Source of the DNA: Candidatus Phaeomarinobacter ectocarpi
GTDB lineage: Bacteria > Pseudomonadota > Alphaproteobacteria > CGMCC-115125
Reading direction: 5' to 3'
Assembly (NCBI RefSeq): GCF_000689395.1
Contig: NZ_HG966617.1
Coordinates: forward strand, 1,604,027-1,668,026
DNA: 64,000 nucleotides
The translations under genes and the position numbers were made by a program. The notes beneath the pieces are model-generated. The model was given only the letters and a program-made list of their open reading frames with translations. It was not told the origin of the DNA and did no database searches. Positions 9,411 through 17,716 of the stretch are shown piece by piece (the stretch's first letter is position 1; every line of letters starts with the position of its first letter).

Positions 9411-9842
9411 TTACTCAGCGGCAACGGGCAGAACCGTGTTCTCCGCCGCATTGATCATGGCAGCCGAGAGCGCGCCATAGGCTTCAACCCACGCGTCCCG
9501 CACATCGGTCGTAAAGTCTTCACCAAGCCCCTGCTCCAGGGTCCACAGCAAAGCCGTGCCGACGGTTTCGTACTGTTCCGGGACAACACCATAATCACGA
9601 TGACGGATTGCCAGAGACTCTGCGGTGGGCAGGATGGTTGCCAGATCGTTAAGACCTGCGACAACCGACGCCAGCATGGACATCAGCATGCGGCCCTGGT
9701 CGTCCATATCGCCCTTGAACATGGGCCGGACTTCCGGCGCGAGCTCAAACAGCCTGGTGTAAAAAATGTCCGCGGCTTTTCCCGCAATAGGGACAACTTT
9801 GGCGAAGCTGCGTTGCACAAGTTCGATTTGATATGGCGTCAT
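9411..9842 (-). CDS. Single-domain bacterial globin (Vitreoscilla-haemoglobin-like)
   Basis: The 143-residue protein has the full globin length and no reductase domain. The haem F-helix region reads SLAIRHRDYGVVPEQYETVG, placing the proximal histidine at H81 as in Vgb-type globins, and FYTRLFELAPEVRPMF marks the B/C helices. The likely role is O2 or NO binding/detoxification in the cytoplasm. It lies alone, on the same strand as ldtR but 131 bp downstream of nothing related. The start ATG at 9842 has GGGAAAA upstream, only a weak ribosome site. Confidence 0.88.
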   Translation of the reverse strand: MTPYQIELVQRSFAKVVPIAGKAADIFYTRLFELAPEVRPMFKGDMDDQGRMLMSMLASVVAGLNDLATILPTAESLAIRHRDYGVVPEQYETVGTALLWTLEQGLGEDFTTDVRDAWVEAYGALSAAMINAAENTVLPVAAE

Positions 9843-9924
9843 TATTTTTCCCCTCGAAACATCGATGGGAAAAACCCTACTCGCAAAGCGTGAATAACAA
9901 ATTAGGGCGCACGCATAAGAAGAG

Positions 9925-10095
9925 TGCGGCAGTACCGAACATCAAGATACCCAATAGCATGTTGTTGCAGATAGTGGCCGCCTGGCTGTTCCCGACACCC
10001 GCCCTGCATGAAACACTTTCTTACCCATGTTTTCAAGAATGGGCCGTGCGCGGACGAAATCCGCTTTCTCTCACCCCACTCTGAAGGTGCAGCCT
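9925..10095 (-). pseudogene. Frameshifted fragment of a 3-hydroxyisobutyrate dehydrogenase gene
   Basis: This intergenic stretch aligns base by base, with few gaps, to 11074-11235 inside the intact dehydrogenase gene (10742-11632), at roughly three-quarters identity by eye. Read on the minus strand it gives DFVRARPILENMGKKVFHAG, matching the intact gene's DAFVRAQPILENMGKNVFHA. After a frameshift it gives QAATICNNMLLGILMFGTA, matching QAAKICNNMLLGISMIGTA; the catalytic lysine is replaced. Neither the N-terminal nucleotide-binding part nor the C-terminus is present. The rest of the gap 9843-10218 holds the upstream region of the next gene. Confidence 0.85.
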
Positions 10096-10224
10096 GCACG
10101 CAGGCGCGCTGGACCGGCGGTTTGCATCTACTCGGGCGTCCGCTGCGACACGTCTGTTTCCACAGCGCTGCAAAAATCTCTATGTTTTTAGAAGTTAAAG
10201 AGCCTTCGAGCAGGAGCATTGAGC

Positions 10225-10719
10225 TTGGAACATGAGAATTTCCTGATTGGATTTGCACAACTCAGCCTTGTCATGACTGGCTTCGTCACCGCTCTTTTCG
10301 TTTTCATGATGCCCGAAGGCGGTCGTTCCCGCGTCAACACATTCCATGCAGTTCCCGTACTGGTAGGAAGCCTGATTTGTCTTTTGGCATCGATCATACC
10401 CTTGCTGCTCATTGCTTATGGGCTTGAGGGTAAAACAGTGTGGTGGTGGTCCAGTGTTGCGGCGTTCGCCTTGGGAACGGTCTTCGCCTTCATTGCTGGT
10501 TCGTTGACCATCCAACTCACCAAGGCGGAATTCAAAGAACTAGGACCAGTTCATATTATTACAGGATATGTCCTGGCAGCCATCGCGATGCTGCTGCTCG
10601 CTTGGAATATCTTTATTGACGTTCAGGGCGGACACTACCTCACGGCGCTTGTGCTCACATTCTTCGCGAGTCTGATTGGATTTGTGGCGTTTGCGATCCA
10701 AAAAGTGTTCTATTGGTGA
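10225..10719 (+). CDS. Hypothetical integral membrane protein
   Basis: I do not recognise this family. The product of about 164 residues has four to five hydrophobic segments (about residues 8-32, 45-67, 75-98, 108-130 and 138-160) separated by short charged turns. It has no signal peptide and no obvious catalytic residues. The frame opens at TTG 10219, but AGGAG (10212-10216) is better spaced for TTG 10225. It stands between a dehydrogenase pseudogene fragment and the convergent intact dehydrogenase gene, so neighbours say little about its function. Confidence 0.65.
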   Translation: MEHENFLIGFAQLSLVMTGFVTALFVFMMPEGGRSRVNTFHAVPVLVGSLICLLASIIPLLLIAYGLEGKTVWWWSSVAAFALGTVFAFIAGSLTIQLTKAEFKELGPVHIITGYVLAAIAMLLLAWNIFIDVQGGHYLTALVLTFFASLIGFVAFAIQKVFYW

Positions 10720-10741
10720 AGCTAACCATGCACCGTTCGCC

Positions 10742-11632
10742 TCAGAGATCACCGCGCAACATCTTGATGATGCCGGAAAAATCGAGGCCGTCTTTTCCCG
10801 CTGCTTCCATCAGCCCGTAAAGCGACGCAGCTTCATTCCCAAGCGGCGTTGGTGCCTTGGATTGAGCAGCCGCTTCCTGCGCCAGTCGTAAATCCTTAAG
10901 CATCATTCCCGCAGCAAACCCTGGCTTGTAGTCATTGTTGGCCGGCGACGTGGGCACTGGTCCTTCGGCAGGACAATAGCTCGTCATGGACCAGCACTGG
11001 CCAGAGGCCGTGGATGAAATGTCGAAGAATGTCTGCGCATCCAGACCCAGCTTGTCCGCCAGATTGAACGCTTCGGCGGTGCCAATCATCGAAATGCCCA
11101 GCAGCATGTTGTTGCAGATCTTGGCCGCCTGGCCATTTCCCGCGCCACCAGCGTGAAACACATTTTTACCCATGTTTTCAAGAATGGGCTGTGCACGGAC
11201 AAAAGCGTCCTTTTCACCGCCAACCATGAAGGTCAGCGTCCCGGCTTCTGCACCGCCGACGCCACCGGACACAGGCGCATCCACCATCGCCAGTCCCTTG
11301 TCCGCCGCCAATGCCGCAACACTGCGGGCCGTGGCCACATCAATTGTCGAGCTGTCGATCAGCAGCGTGCCAGACCCCGCCCGGGCTATCACGCCCTCAT
11401 CACCGCCATAGACTGCTGCCACATGACGCCCCGCGGGCAACATGGTCACAACGATCTCGACTCCAGAAGCAGCGTCACCGGCACTGGCAGCAACAGACGC
11501 ACCCGCCTCTTTTAAGCCAGCAACAGCATCCGCACTGAGGTCAAACACGGTAACCTTGTGGCCCGCCTTCAACAGGTTGCGCGCCATGGGCCCGCCCATA
11601 TTGCCAAGCCCGATAAATCCGATGGTGCTCAT
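10742..11632 (-). CDS. mmsB: 3-hydroxyisobutyrate dehydrogenase
   Basis: This enzyme oxidises 3-hydroxyisobutyrate to methylmalonate semialdehyde with NAD+ in valine breakdown. The 296-residue protein has the Rossmann motif IGFIGLGNMGGPMARNL at the N-terminus, the substrate-binding VDAPVSGGVGGAEAGTL (residues 117-133) and the catalytic lysine in QAAKICNNMLLG (K171). SPANNDYKPGFAAGMMLKDL is the usual C-terminal block. It is the last gene of a minus-strand run with the acyl-CoA dehydrogenase and 3-hydroxyisobutyryl-CoA hydrolase, which supports the substrate call. A damaged partial paralogue lies about 0.65 kb downstream of its stop. Confidence 0.93.
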   Translation of the reverse strand: MSTIGFIGLGNMGGPMARNLLKAGHKVTVFDLSADAVAGLKEAGASVAASAGDAASGVEIVVTMLPAGRHVAAVYGGDEGVIARAGSGTLLIDSSTIDVATARSVAALAADKGLAMVDAPVSGGVGGAEAGTLTFMVGGEKDAFVRAQPILENMGKNVFHAGGAGNGQAAKICNNMLLGISMIGTAEAFNLADKLGLDAQTFFDISSTASGQCWSMTSYCPAEGPVPTSPANNDYKPGFAAGMMLKDLRLAQEAAAQSKAPTPLGNEAASLYGLMEAAGKDGLDFSGIIKMLRGDL

Positions 11633-11653
11633 AAGTGCCTTCCCTGCCCGGTG

Positions 11654-11726
11654 TTAGCCCAGGTCCCCTGTATTAGCCTAAGTCCTGCACGTCAGCCCAA
11701 GTCCCCTGCGTTAGCTCAGGTCAATG
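11654..11726. repeat. 19-bp tandem repeat, about 3.8 copies
   Basis: Units begin at 11654, 11673, 11692 and 11711; the first three are 19 bp and the last is partial. The first reads TTAGCCCAGGTCCCCTGTA, and the others differ at a few positions. The last unit overlaps the end of the upstream coding region (its TTA is the reverse of the hydrolase stop codon). The array therefore looks like repeated duplication of the gene's 3' tail into the 78-bp gap before mmsB. Confidence 0.88.
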
Positions 11727-12754
11727 TCGCCACCCTCTGCGGGGGCAAAAATCATGCTGATGTCGTCGGCCGTCACCGCTTCCAGCGTGTCCGGCTGCCA
11801 GTTGGGCGCATTGTCCTTGTCGATGATGGCGGCCCGCACACCTTCATAAAAGTCAGGCTGCTTCATGATGCGCGACACGATGCGATATTCGATCGTCATG
11901 CACTCCCTGAAATCGGCCTTGGCCCCATCCACCATCTGCCGGTACGCGACCTTGAGGCTGGTGGGTGATTTGGTGCGAATGGTCGCGGCCTGGGCCATCG
12001 CCCATTCGCCGCCATCCGCATCAAGGTCGGCGAGAATGTCTTCCACGCTCGCCCCATAGAACAGCCCGGAGATATCATCCTGCAAGTCCGCCAGCGTACC
12101 GCCTTGCGGCTGCGTCGAATGGATGGTCAGTGCCGCCTTTACATCGATGCCCGGTGCGCACAGCGTCTCTTCAAGTTCATCCAGATCAGCGGATTCCACA
12201 TAATGTGTGGCAATACCGGCATAGATCGCGTCCGCTGCCTTGAGGCGCGCGCCGGTGAGCGAGAGCCACATGCCCGTATGACCCGGCGTGCGGGGCAGAA
12301 AATACGTCCCGCCCACATCGGGAAACAGGCCGATCCCCGTTTCAGGCATGGCGAAGGTTGTCTTCTCCGTTGCGACCCGGTGTGATCCGTGTACGGAGAG
12401 TCCGACGCCGCCCCCCATAGTGATGCCATCCATGAAGGCGATATACGGTTTGGGGTATTCCTTGATGAAGGTGTTGAGCTTGTATTCCTGGTTGTAGAAA
12501 TCCACAGCCATGGGGTCATTCGACGTGCCCCAGTCATACAAGGCCCGGATATCACCGCCCGCGCAAAAGGCACGATCGCCCGCCGCCTTGACGATGACCC
12601 GCTCAACAGCGGGATCATCCGCCCAGGCAATGAGCTGGGGATGCAGGGCGTGCATCATGTTCAGGGTGAACGCGTTGAGCGCCTTTGGGCGGTTGAGGGT
12701 AATGACACCCGCAGCGCCTTTGACCTCAAAAAGAATTTCAGCTTCTTCAGACAT
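11711..12754 (-). CDS. 3-hydroxyisobutyryl-CoA hydrolase (enoyl-CoA hydratase superfamily)
   Basis: The product removes CoA from 3-hydroxyisobutyryl-CoA in valine degradation. At 347 residues it is longer than ordinary enoyl-CoA hydratases and matches HIBCH. Motifs are NRPKALNAFTLNM near the start, the oxyanion-hole AFCAGGDIRALYDWG, the long HIBCH loop with YKLNTFIKEYPKPYIAFMDG, then GITMGGGVGLSVHG and PETGIGLFPDVGGTYFLPR. The position between an isobutyryl-type acyl-CoA dehydrogenase and mmsB gives the pathway order. Its stop codon falls within the 19-bp tandem repeat. Confidence 0.93.
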   Translation of the reverse strand: MSEEAEILFEVKGAAGVITLNRPKALNAFTLNMMHALHPQLIAWADDPAVERVIVKAAGDRAFCAGGDIRALYDWGTSNDPMAVDFYNQEYKLNTFIKEYPKPYIAFMDGITMGGGVGLSVHGSHRVATEKTTFAMPETGIGLFPDVGGTYFLPRTPGHTGMWLSLTGARLKAADAIYAGIATHYVESADLDELEETLCAPGIDVKAALTIHSTQPQGGTLADLQDDISGLFYGASVEDILADLDADGGEWAMAQAATIRTKSPTSLKVAYRQMVDGAKADFRECMTIEYRIVSRIMKQPDFYEGVRAAIIDKDNAPNWQPDTLEAVTADDISMIFAPAEGGDIDLS

Positions 12755-12762
12755 GTACTCAG

Positions 12763-13902
12763 CTACCGGTTCAGCATTTCGCGGGAGATGATCACCCGCA
12801 TGATTTCGTTTGTGCCCTCGAGGATCTGGTGCACGCGGACGTCGCGCAGATGCCGCTCCAGCGGATAGTCCTTGAGATAGCCATAGCCGCCATGGATCTG
12901 CAGCGCCTGGTTGACCACTTCAAAGCCCGTATCCGTCGCCAGACGCTTGGCCATGGCGCAATGCTGGGTGGCGTCAGGGGCTTTCTGATCAAGCTTGGTG
13001 GCGGCCTGCCGCAGCAACAGCCGCGCAGCTTCAAGTTCCGTTGCCATGTCGGCCAACTTGAACTGCGTCGCCTGAAACGTGGATATGGCCTTGCCGAATT
13101 GCTCACGGTCCTTCGCATAGGCAATGGCAGTGTCCAGCGCGACCTGCGCCGTCCCAAGTGAACAGGCCCCGATGTTGAGACGACCGCCGTCGAGCCCCTT
13201 CATGGCAATCTTGAAGCCGTCCCCTTCATTGCCGATGAGGTTTTCAACCGGCACGCGGCAGTCTTCAAAAATAACGGCCGCTGTGGGCTGCGAGTTCCAG
13301 CCCATCTTCTTTTCGGTGGCCCCGAAGGACAGGCCCGGTGTGCCTTTCTCCACCACGATGCAGGACACACCGCCTGCCCCGTCGCCCCCGGTCCGGATCA
13401 TGCAGACATAAACGTCGGACGATCCCGACCCTGAAATGAAGGCCTTTGATCCGTTGATCACATAATGGTCGCCGTCACGCACGGCCTTGGTCTTGAGGGA
13501 AGCGGCGTCTGACCCGGCGCTTGGCTCGGTCAGGCAGTAACTGGCGATGAGGTCCATCGACGTCAGGCTCGGCAGCCATTTCTGGCGCTGGTCTTCATTG
13601 CCGAACGTATCAATCATCCACGACGCCATGTTGTGAATGGAAATGTAGGCCGCCGTTGACGTGCAGCCCTGCGACAGGGCCTCGAAGATCAGCGCCGCAT
13701 CCAGCCGGGTCAGCGCCGAGCCGCCCACGTCTTCACGCACATAGATACCCGCGAACCCAAGGGCTGCAGCCTTGCGCATGGTGTCCACGGGAAAAATTGC
13801 TTTCTCGTCCCACTCAGCTGCGTGGGGCGCCAGCTCATTGGCGGCAAAATCAGAAGCTGTATCGAAGAACGCGCGTTGGTCTTCCGTCAGGGCGAAATCC
13901 AT
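12763..13902 (-). CDS. Acyl-CoA dehydrogenase, probably isobutyryl-CoA dehydrogenase
   Basis: This FAD enzyme introduces the 2,3 double bond in an acyl-CoA; the context indicates isobutyryl-CoA. The 379-residue protein has the acyl-CoA dehydrogenase signatures [19 protein letters not shown] and [20 protein letters not shown], and the catalytic-glutamate region [13 protein letters not shown] near the C-terminus. [20 protein letters not shown] is characteristic of the ACAD8 branch as I remember it. The frame is open 28 codons further, but ATG 13902 begins MDFALTEDQ and has GAGG six bases upstream. It leads a three-gene valine operon with 8-bp spacing to the next gene. Confidence 0.92.
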   Translation of the reverse strand: MDFALTEDQRAFFDTASDFAANELAPHAAEWDEKAIFPVDTMRKAAALGFAGIYVREDVGGSALTRLDAALIFEALSQGCTSTAAYISIHNMASWMIDTFGNEDQRQKWLPSLTSMDLIASYCLTEPSAGSDAASLKTKAVRDGDHYVINGSKAFISGSGSSDVYVCMIRTGGDGAGGVSCIVVEKGTPGLSFGATEKKMGWNSQPTAAVIFEDCRVPVENLIGNEGDGFKIAMKGLDGGRLNIGACSLGTAQVALDTAIAYAKDREQFGKAISTFQATQFKLADMATELEAARLLLRQAATKLDQKAPDATQHCAMAKRLATDTGFEVVNQALQIHGGYGYLKDYPLERHLRDVRVHQILEGTNEIMRVIISREMLNR

Positions 13903-14020
13903 CTGTCGCCTCACTCCCATCCGTCGTTTGTTTGCTTGATGACGGGTGTAGCTAGGCCGCAATGGCGCGTCAACGCGGAGCCGCAATGGTTTTTGTACTC
14001 CGCACGAGCCCTATCCACAT

Positions 14021-14129
14021 CCCTCCGGCTTGACCGGAGGGCCCACTCGCAGTGCGTCAGCTCTGGTGCCCAATTTTCCAATTCACATATGTGCAGCAAA
14101 TGCGAGTGGACCCCGGATCAGGTCCGGGG
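14021..14129. repeat. Composite palindromic element (two hairpins inside a larger inverted repeat)
   Basis: CCCTCCGG-CTTGA-CCGGAGGG (14021-14041) forms an 8-bp perfect stem, and CCCCGGA-TCAGG-TCCGGGG (14111-14129) a 7-bp perfect stem. Between them CCACTCGCA (14043-14051) pairs perfectly with TGCGAGTGG (14101-14109), and CACATATGTG (14084-14093) is a central palindrome, so the whole 109 bp can fold into one branched structure. The core CGGCTTGACCGG is shared with the two elements around the GIY-YIG gene. It fills the 239-bp gap between the acyl-CoA dehydrogenase and a methyltransferase gene. Confidence 0.82.
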
Positions 14130-14141
14130 ATACGGAAACGA

Positions 14142-14792
14142 CTATTGCTTGCGGCTGACAATCACTTCGGACGGTATCCCGCCGGCGACTTTTTTGCAGG
14201 CATGCGCGACGTCAAATCCATCCGGCACACAGGCCAGAAGTTCCAGCGGGCGGCACCCGCCAACCGCCTGCGGGCGCAATCTATGGACGGTCGACCACAG
14301 GCTCGATGTGAGGCGCGACAGGGGCGTGTAGCCACCGGTGAGACTCACAGCGCCAAACAGCCCGCCAGGCTTGAGCACCCGCCGCACTTCCTCATAAACC
14401 GCCCGGATCTCGTCTTCGGAGAAAATATCAAGCACATAGGCCGCATAGACATGGCTGACGCAGTTGTCCCGCAGCGGCAGCGGCGCACGCACATCACCCA
14501 CCACGGCAAAGGCCTCGTCGCACTGGCGCAACCGATTGCGGCCCAGATTGACCATGACGGGAGACAGATCGAGGCCGAGATAGCGCGTGCCGCGGGGGGT
14601 GAGTTCCGTGACCACCTCATGGGCCAGACGCCCGGTCCCCATGCCCAGTTCCAGCACGCTGTCAGCTGTATCGAAGGCCATCTGGCGCTTCATTTCGGAC
14701 AGCGGTTCGTCTTCGTACCAGCCCTGGGTGTCCTGTTTGGCGCCAAACCGATTGTACAATGAAACGATTTCGTCGCGCTCTAGCAGCCGCAT
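14142..14792 (-). CDS. Class I SAM-dependent methyltransferase, substrate unknown
   Basis: The 216-residue protein has the Rossmann-like methyltransferase core: motif I VLELGMGTGRLAHEV (about residues 46-60), an acidic residue after strand 2 in YLGLDLSPVMV, and motif IV/post motifs in AYVLDIFSEDEIRAVYEEVR and RVLKPGGLFGAVSL. It resembles UbiE/Methyltransf_11 proteins but has no feature that fixes the substrate. It is divergent from hemB with only a 76-bp gap and lies beside a palindromic repeat. No operon partner is evident. Confidence 0.85.
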   Translation of the reverse strand: MRLLERDEIVSLYNRFGAKQDTQGWYEDEPLSEMKRQMAFDTADSVLELGMGTGRLAHEVVTELTPRGTRYLGLDLSPVMVNLGRNRLRQCDEAFAVVGDVRAPLPLRDNCVSHVYAAYVLDIFSEDEIRAVYEEVRRVLKPGGLFGAVSLTGGYTPLSRLTSSLWSTVHRLRPQAVGGCRPLELLACVPDGFDVAHACKKVAGGIPSEVIVSRKQ

Positions 14793-14820
14793 TCAAACAC
14801 CCTGACATATCCCTCAATAA

Positions 14821-15930
<1,110 letters not shown>

Positions 15931-15940
15931 CAGAGGTCCA

Positions 15941-16028
15941 ATGGATTGTCCGGTTAAACTGGACAATGGCCTTCTTGGGTTTTGTAGTTCCTTTATCCGC
16001 CATGCTCCGGCTTGACCGGGGCATCCAT
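15941..16028 (+). repeat. Double-hairpin element, copy 1 (left of GIY-YIG gene)
   Basis: This 88-bp element opens with ATGGAT and closes with ATCCAT. It contains two hairpins: TTGTCCGGT-TAA-ACTGGACAA (one G-T mismatch) and ATGCTCCGG-CTTGA-CCGGGGCAT (one mismatch), joined by a variable spacer. It shares both arms, order and orientation with copy 2 at 16345-16431, while the spacers differ. It ends 18 bases before the GIY-YIG start and starts ten bases after the hemB stop. Confidence 0.92.
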
Positions 16029-16046
16029 ACAGCCTTGCATTCTGGC

Positions 16047-16337
16047 ATGGCGTATTTTGTCTACATCATGGCCAGCCGGAAACATGGCACGCTGTATGTT
16101 GGCAGCACCGGCGACCTCGTGCGCCGTGTGCATGAGCATCGTGAGAAAAGTGCAGAGGGTTTTACGACCCGATACGATGTTGCTCAGTTGGTCCACTACG
16201 AAGTGTTCGAGGACTACGAGACCGCCCGGCAGCGCGAGCGTCGGATCAAGAAATGGAACCGGGCTTGGAAAACTGACCTGATTGAGAAGGCCAATCCGGA
16301 CTGGCGTGATCTGTGGGACGATATTGCCAGGCCTTGA
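16047..16337 (+). CDS. Small single-domain GIY-YIG nuclease (COG2827/YhbQ-like)
   Basis: The 96-residue protein is almost entirely one GIY-YIG domain. The GIY position is VYI (residues 5-7) and the YIG position is YVG (17-19) in GTLYVGSTGDLVRRVHEH, with the catalytic arginine region R26/R27 and H31. The acidic-helix part is ARQRERRIKKWNRAWKTDLI, then NPDWRDLW. The frame is open 27 codons upstream into copy 1 of the repeat, but ATG 16047 begins MAYFVYIM as family members do. The gene fits tightly between two direct repeats (18 and 7 bases), so it may be part of a mobile or repeat-processing unit. Its substrate is unknown. Confidence 0.93.
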   Translation: MAYFVYIMASRKHGTLYVGSTGDLVRRVHEHREKSAEGFTTRYDVAQLVHYEVFEDYETARQRERRIKKWNRAWKTDLIEKANPDWRDLWDDIARP

Positions 16338-16344
16338 GTGCTGA

Positions 16345-16431
16345 ATGGATTGTCCGGTTAAACCGGACAATGGCGTTTCTAGTTTTCAAAAGACTATCTT
16401 CGCCATCCCACGGCTTGACCGGGGGATCCAT
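16345..16431 (+). repeat. Double-hairpin element, copy 2 (right of GIY-YIG gene)
   Basis: This 87-bp element has the same design as copy 1 and lies in direct orientation. ATGGAT is followed by the perfect palindrome TTGTCCGGT-TAA-ACCGGACAA, a divergent spacer, then ATCCCACGG-CTTGA-CCGGGGGAT (one mismatch) ending in ATCCAT. It begins seven bases after the GIY-YIG stop codon. No target-site duplication is visible around the pair of elements. Confidence 0.92.
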
Positions 16432-16697
16432 GCAGCGTTCGCCTACCTCAAAAAGCTTATCCCCGCCCCCTCAGACCACCCGTATCCTGTTCGCAGCCTC
16501 ACGTCTCAACCGCGTGAGGGGCGTTGCTGGTCAGTCCCCGGCCTGCGGCGTGGGATGCGTTGCCATGGCGGTCTGACCGGACACGGACAACGGACATTCA
16601 GGACACGGACACACGGACAGGACCCGCTATGGCAGCGTTTCCCTCTTTTGTCCCGGCCCTTGCACCAAACAGGTGGTGCGAGGCCGGTGAAACTCGC
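16432..16697. other. Non-coding gap with CGGACA-rich repeats and two hairpins
   Basis: With copy 2 this makes a gene-free stretch of 360 bp (16338-16697). From about 16578 to 16622 the sequence is built of irregular CGGACA/GGACACGGAC units. A stem CCTCACG/CGTGAGG lies near 16497-16519. A larger imperfect hairpin at 16653-16687 (CCGGCC...GGCCGG outer stem, TGCACCA/TGGTGCG inner stem) sits ten bases past the stop of the minus-strand dehydrogenase gene and could end its transcript, though no T-run follows. No gene is seen. Confidence 0.5.
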
Positions 16698-17579
16698 CTA
16701 GCTCCTGGTGAAGCGGGCGATCAGGCTGGAGGTATCCCAGCGATTGCCGCCCATCTCCTGAACTTCGGCGTAGTAGCCATCGACGATTTTGGTGACGGGA
16801 AGATTGGCCCCATTGCGCGCCGCTTCCGCCAGACAGATCGCAAGGTCCTTGCGCATCCAATCGACGGCAAAGCCGAAATCAAACTCGCCCTCGTTCATGG
16901 TCTCCCAGCGGTTTTCCATCTGCCAGCTCTGGGCGGCCCCCTTGGAGATGACATCCATGACACCCGCCACATCAAGATCTGCCTTCTGGGCAAAATGAAT
17001 GGCTTCGGACAGGCCCTGCACGAGCCCGCCAATGCAAATCTGGTTGACCATCTTGGTCAGCTGACCGGACCCCGCAGGCCCCAGCAGACGCGATTGCTTG
17101 GCATAGGCATCTATGATCGGTTCAGCGGTTTTGTAGTGATAGGGATCGCCGCCACACATGATGGTCAGCTGACCGTTTTCAGCCCCGGCCTGCCCGCCGG
17201 ACACGGGTGCATCAATGGCACCAAAGCCGCGCTTGTCTGCTTCTGCCGCCAGTTCGCGGGCAATGTCTGCGGAGGCCGTCGTGTGGTCCACAAAGACCGT
17301 GCCCGGCTGCATGGTCTGAAACACCCCGTCCGGCCCCAGCGTCACCGATCGCAGATCATCGTCATTGCCGACGCAGGTAAAAACCACTTCGGCCTCAGCC
17401 GCCGCCTTGGCCGGCGTCCACGCACCAGAGCCGCCGTGGGAGCCCTTATAGGCTTCGCGCCACTGCTTGGCCTTGATGGTGGTGCGATTATAGACGGTAA
17501 CCTGATGCCCGGCCTTGGCCAGATGCCCCGCCATGGGATAGCCCATGACCCCAAGCCCAATAAACGCAACGCGTGCCAT
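16698..17579 (-). CDS. NAD(P)-dependent beta-hydroxyacid dehydrogenase (second paralogue)
   Basis: This 293-residue protein is related to the 3-hydroxyisobutyrate dehydrogenase at 10.7 kb but clearly distinct. It has the Rossmann motif VAFIGLGVMGYPMAGHL, then IDAPVSGGQAGAENGQLTIM (residues 122-141) and the catalytic lysine in SGQLTKMVNQICIGG (K176). A C-terminal MRKDLAICLAEAARNGANLP helix region completes the fold. VYNRTTIKAKQW after the second strand suggests an NADP-type preference, as in glyoxylate/succinic-semialdehyde reductase relatives; that is inference. It is divergent from the penicillin-acylase-like gene and outside the valine operon. Confidence 0.88.
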   Translation of the reverse strand: MARVAFIGLGVMGYPMAGHLAKAGHQVTVYNRTTIKAKQWREAYKGSHGGSGAWTPAKAAAEAEVVFTCVGNDDDLRSVTLGPDGVFQTMQPGTVFVDHTTASADIARELAAEADKRGFGAIDAPVSGGQAGAENGQLTIMCGGDPYHYKTAEPIIDAYAKQSRLLGPAGSGQLTKMVNQICIGGLVQGLSEAIHFAQKADLDVAGVMDVISKGAAQSWQMENRWETMNEGEFDFGFAVDWMRKDLAICLAEAARNGANLPVTKIVDGYYAEVQEMGGNRWDTSSLIARFTRS

Positions 17580-17716
17580 GTGGTATCTCCTACCGATTGC
17601 TCCTATGTGTGGAGCCGCTCATATGTATTGGGCGCACTAAACATGAAACCACTCGCGACCGGAATACGTAGACCGGAACAAAGAACGAGGGTTTGGGGAG
17701 GCCGCAGGACATAACG

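Noticed and set aside
15941..16431. Classical composite transposon or CRISPR interpretation of the repeats round the GIY-YIG gene
   Set aside because: Only two repeats with unlike spacers, no cas genes, no transposase and no target-site duplication at the outer ends.
16524..17714. 396-codon plus-strand open frame
   Set aside because: It runs antisense through the dehydrogenase gene at 16698-17579 and starts inside simple repeats.
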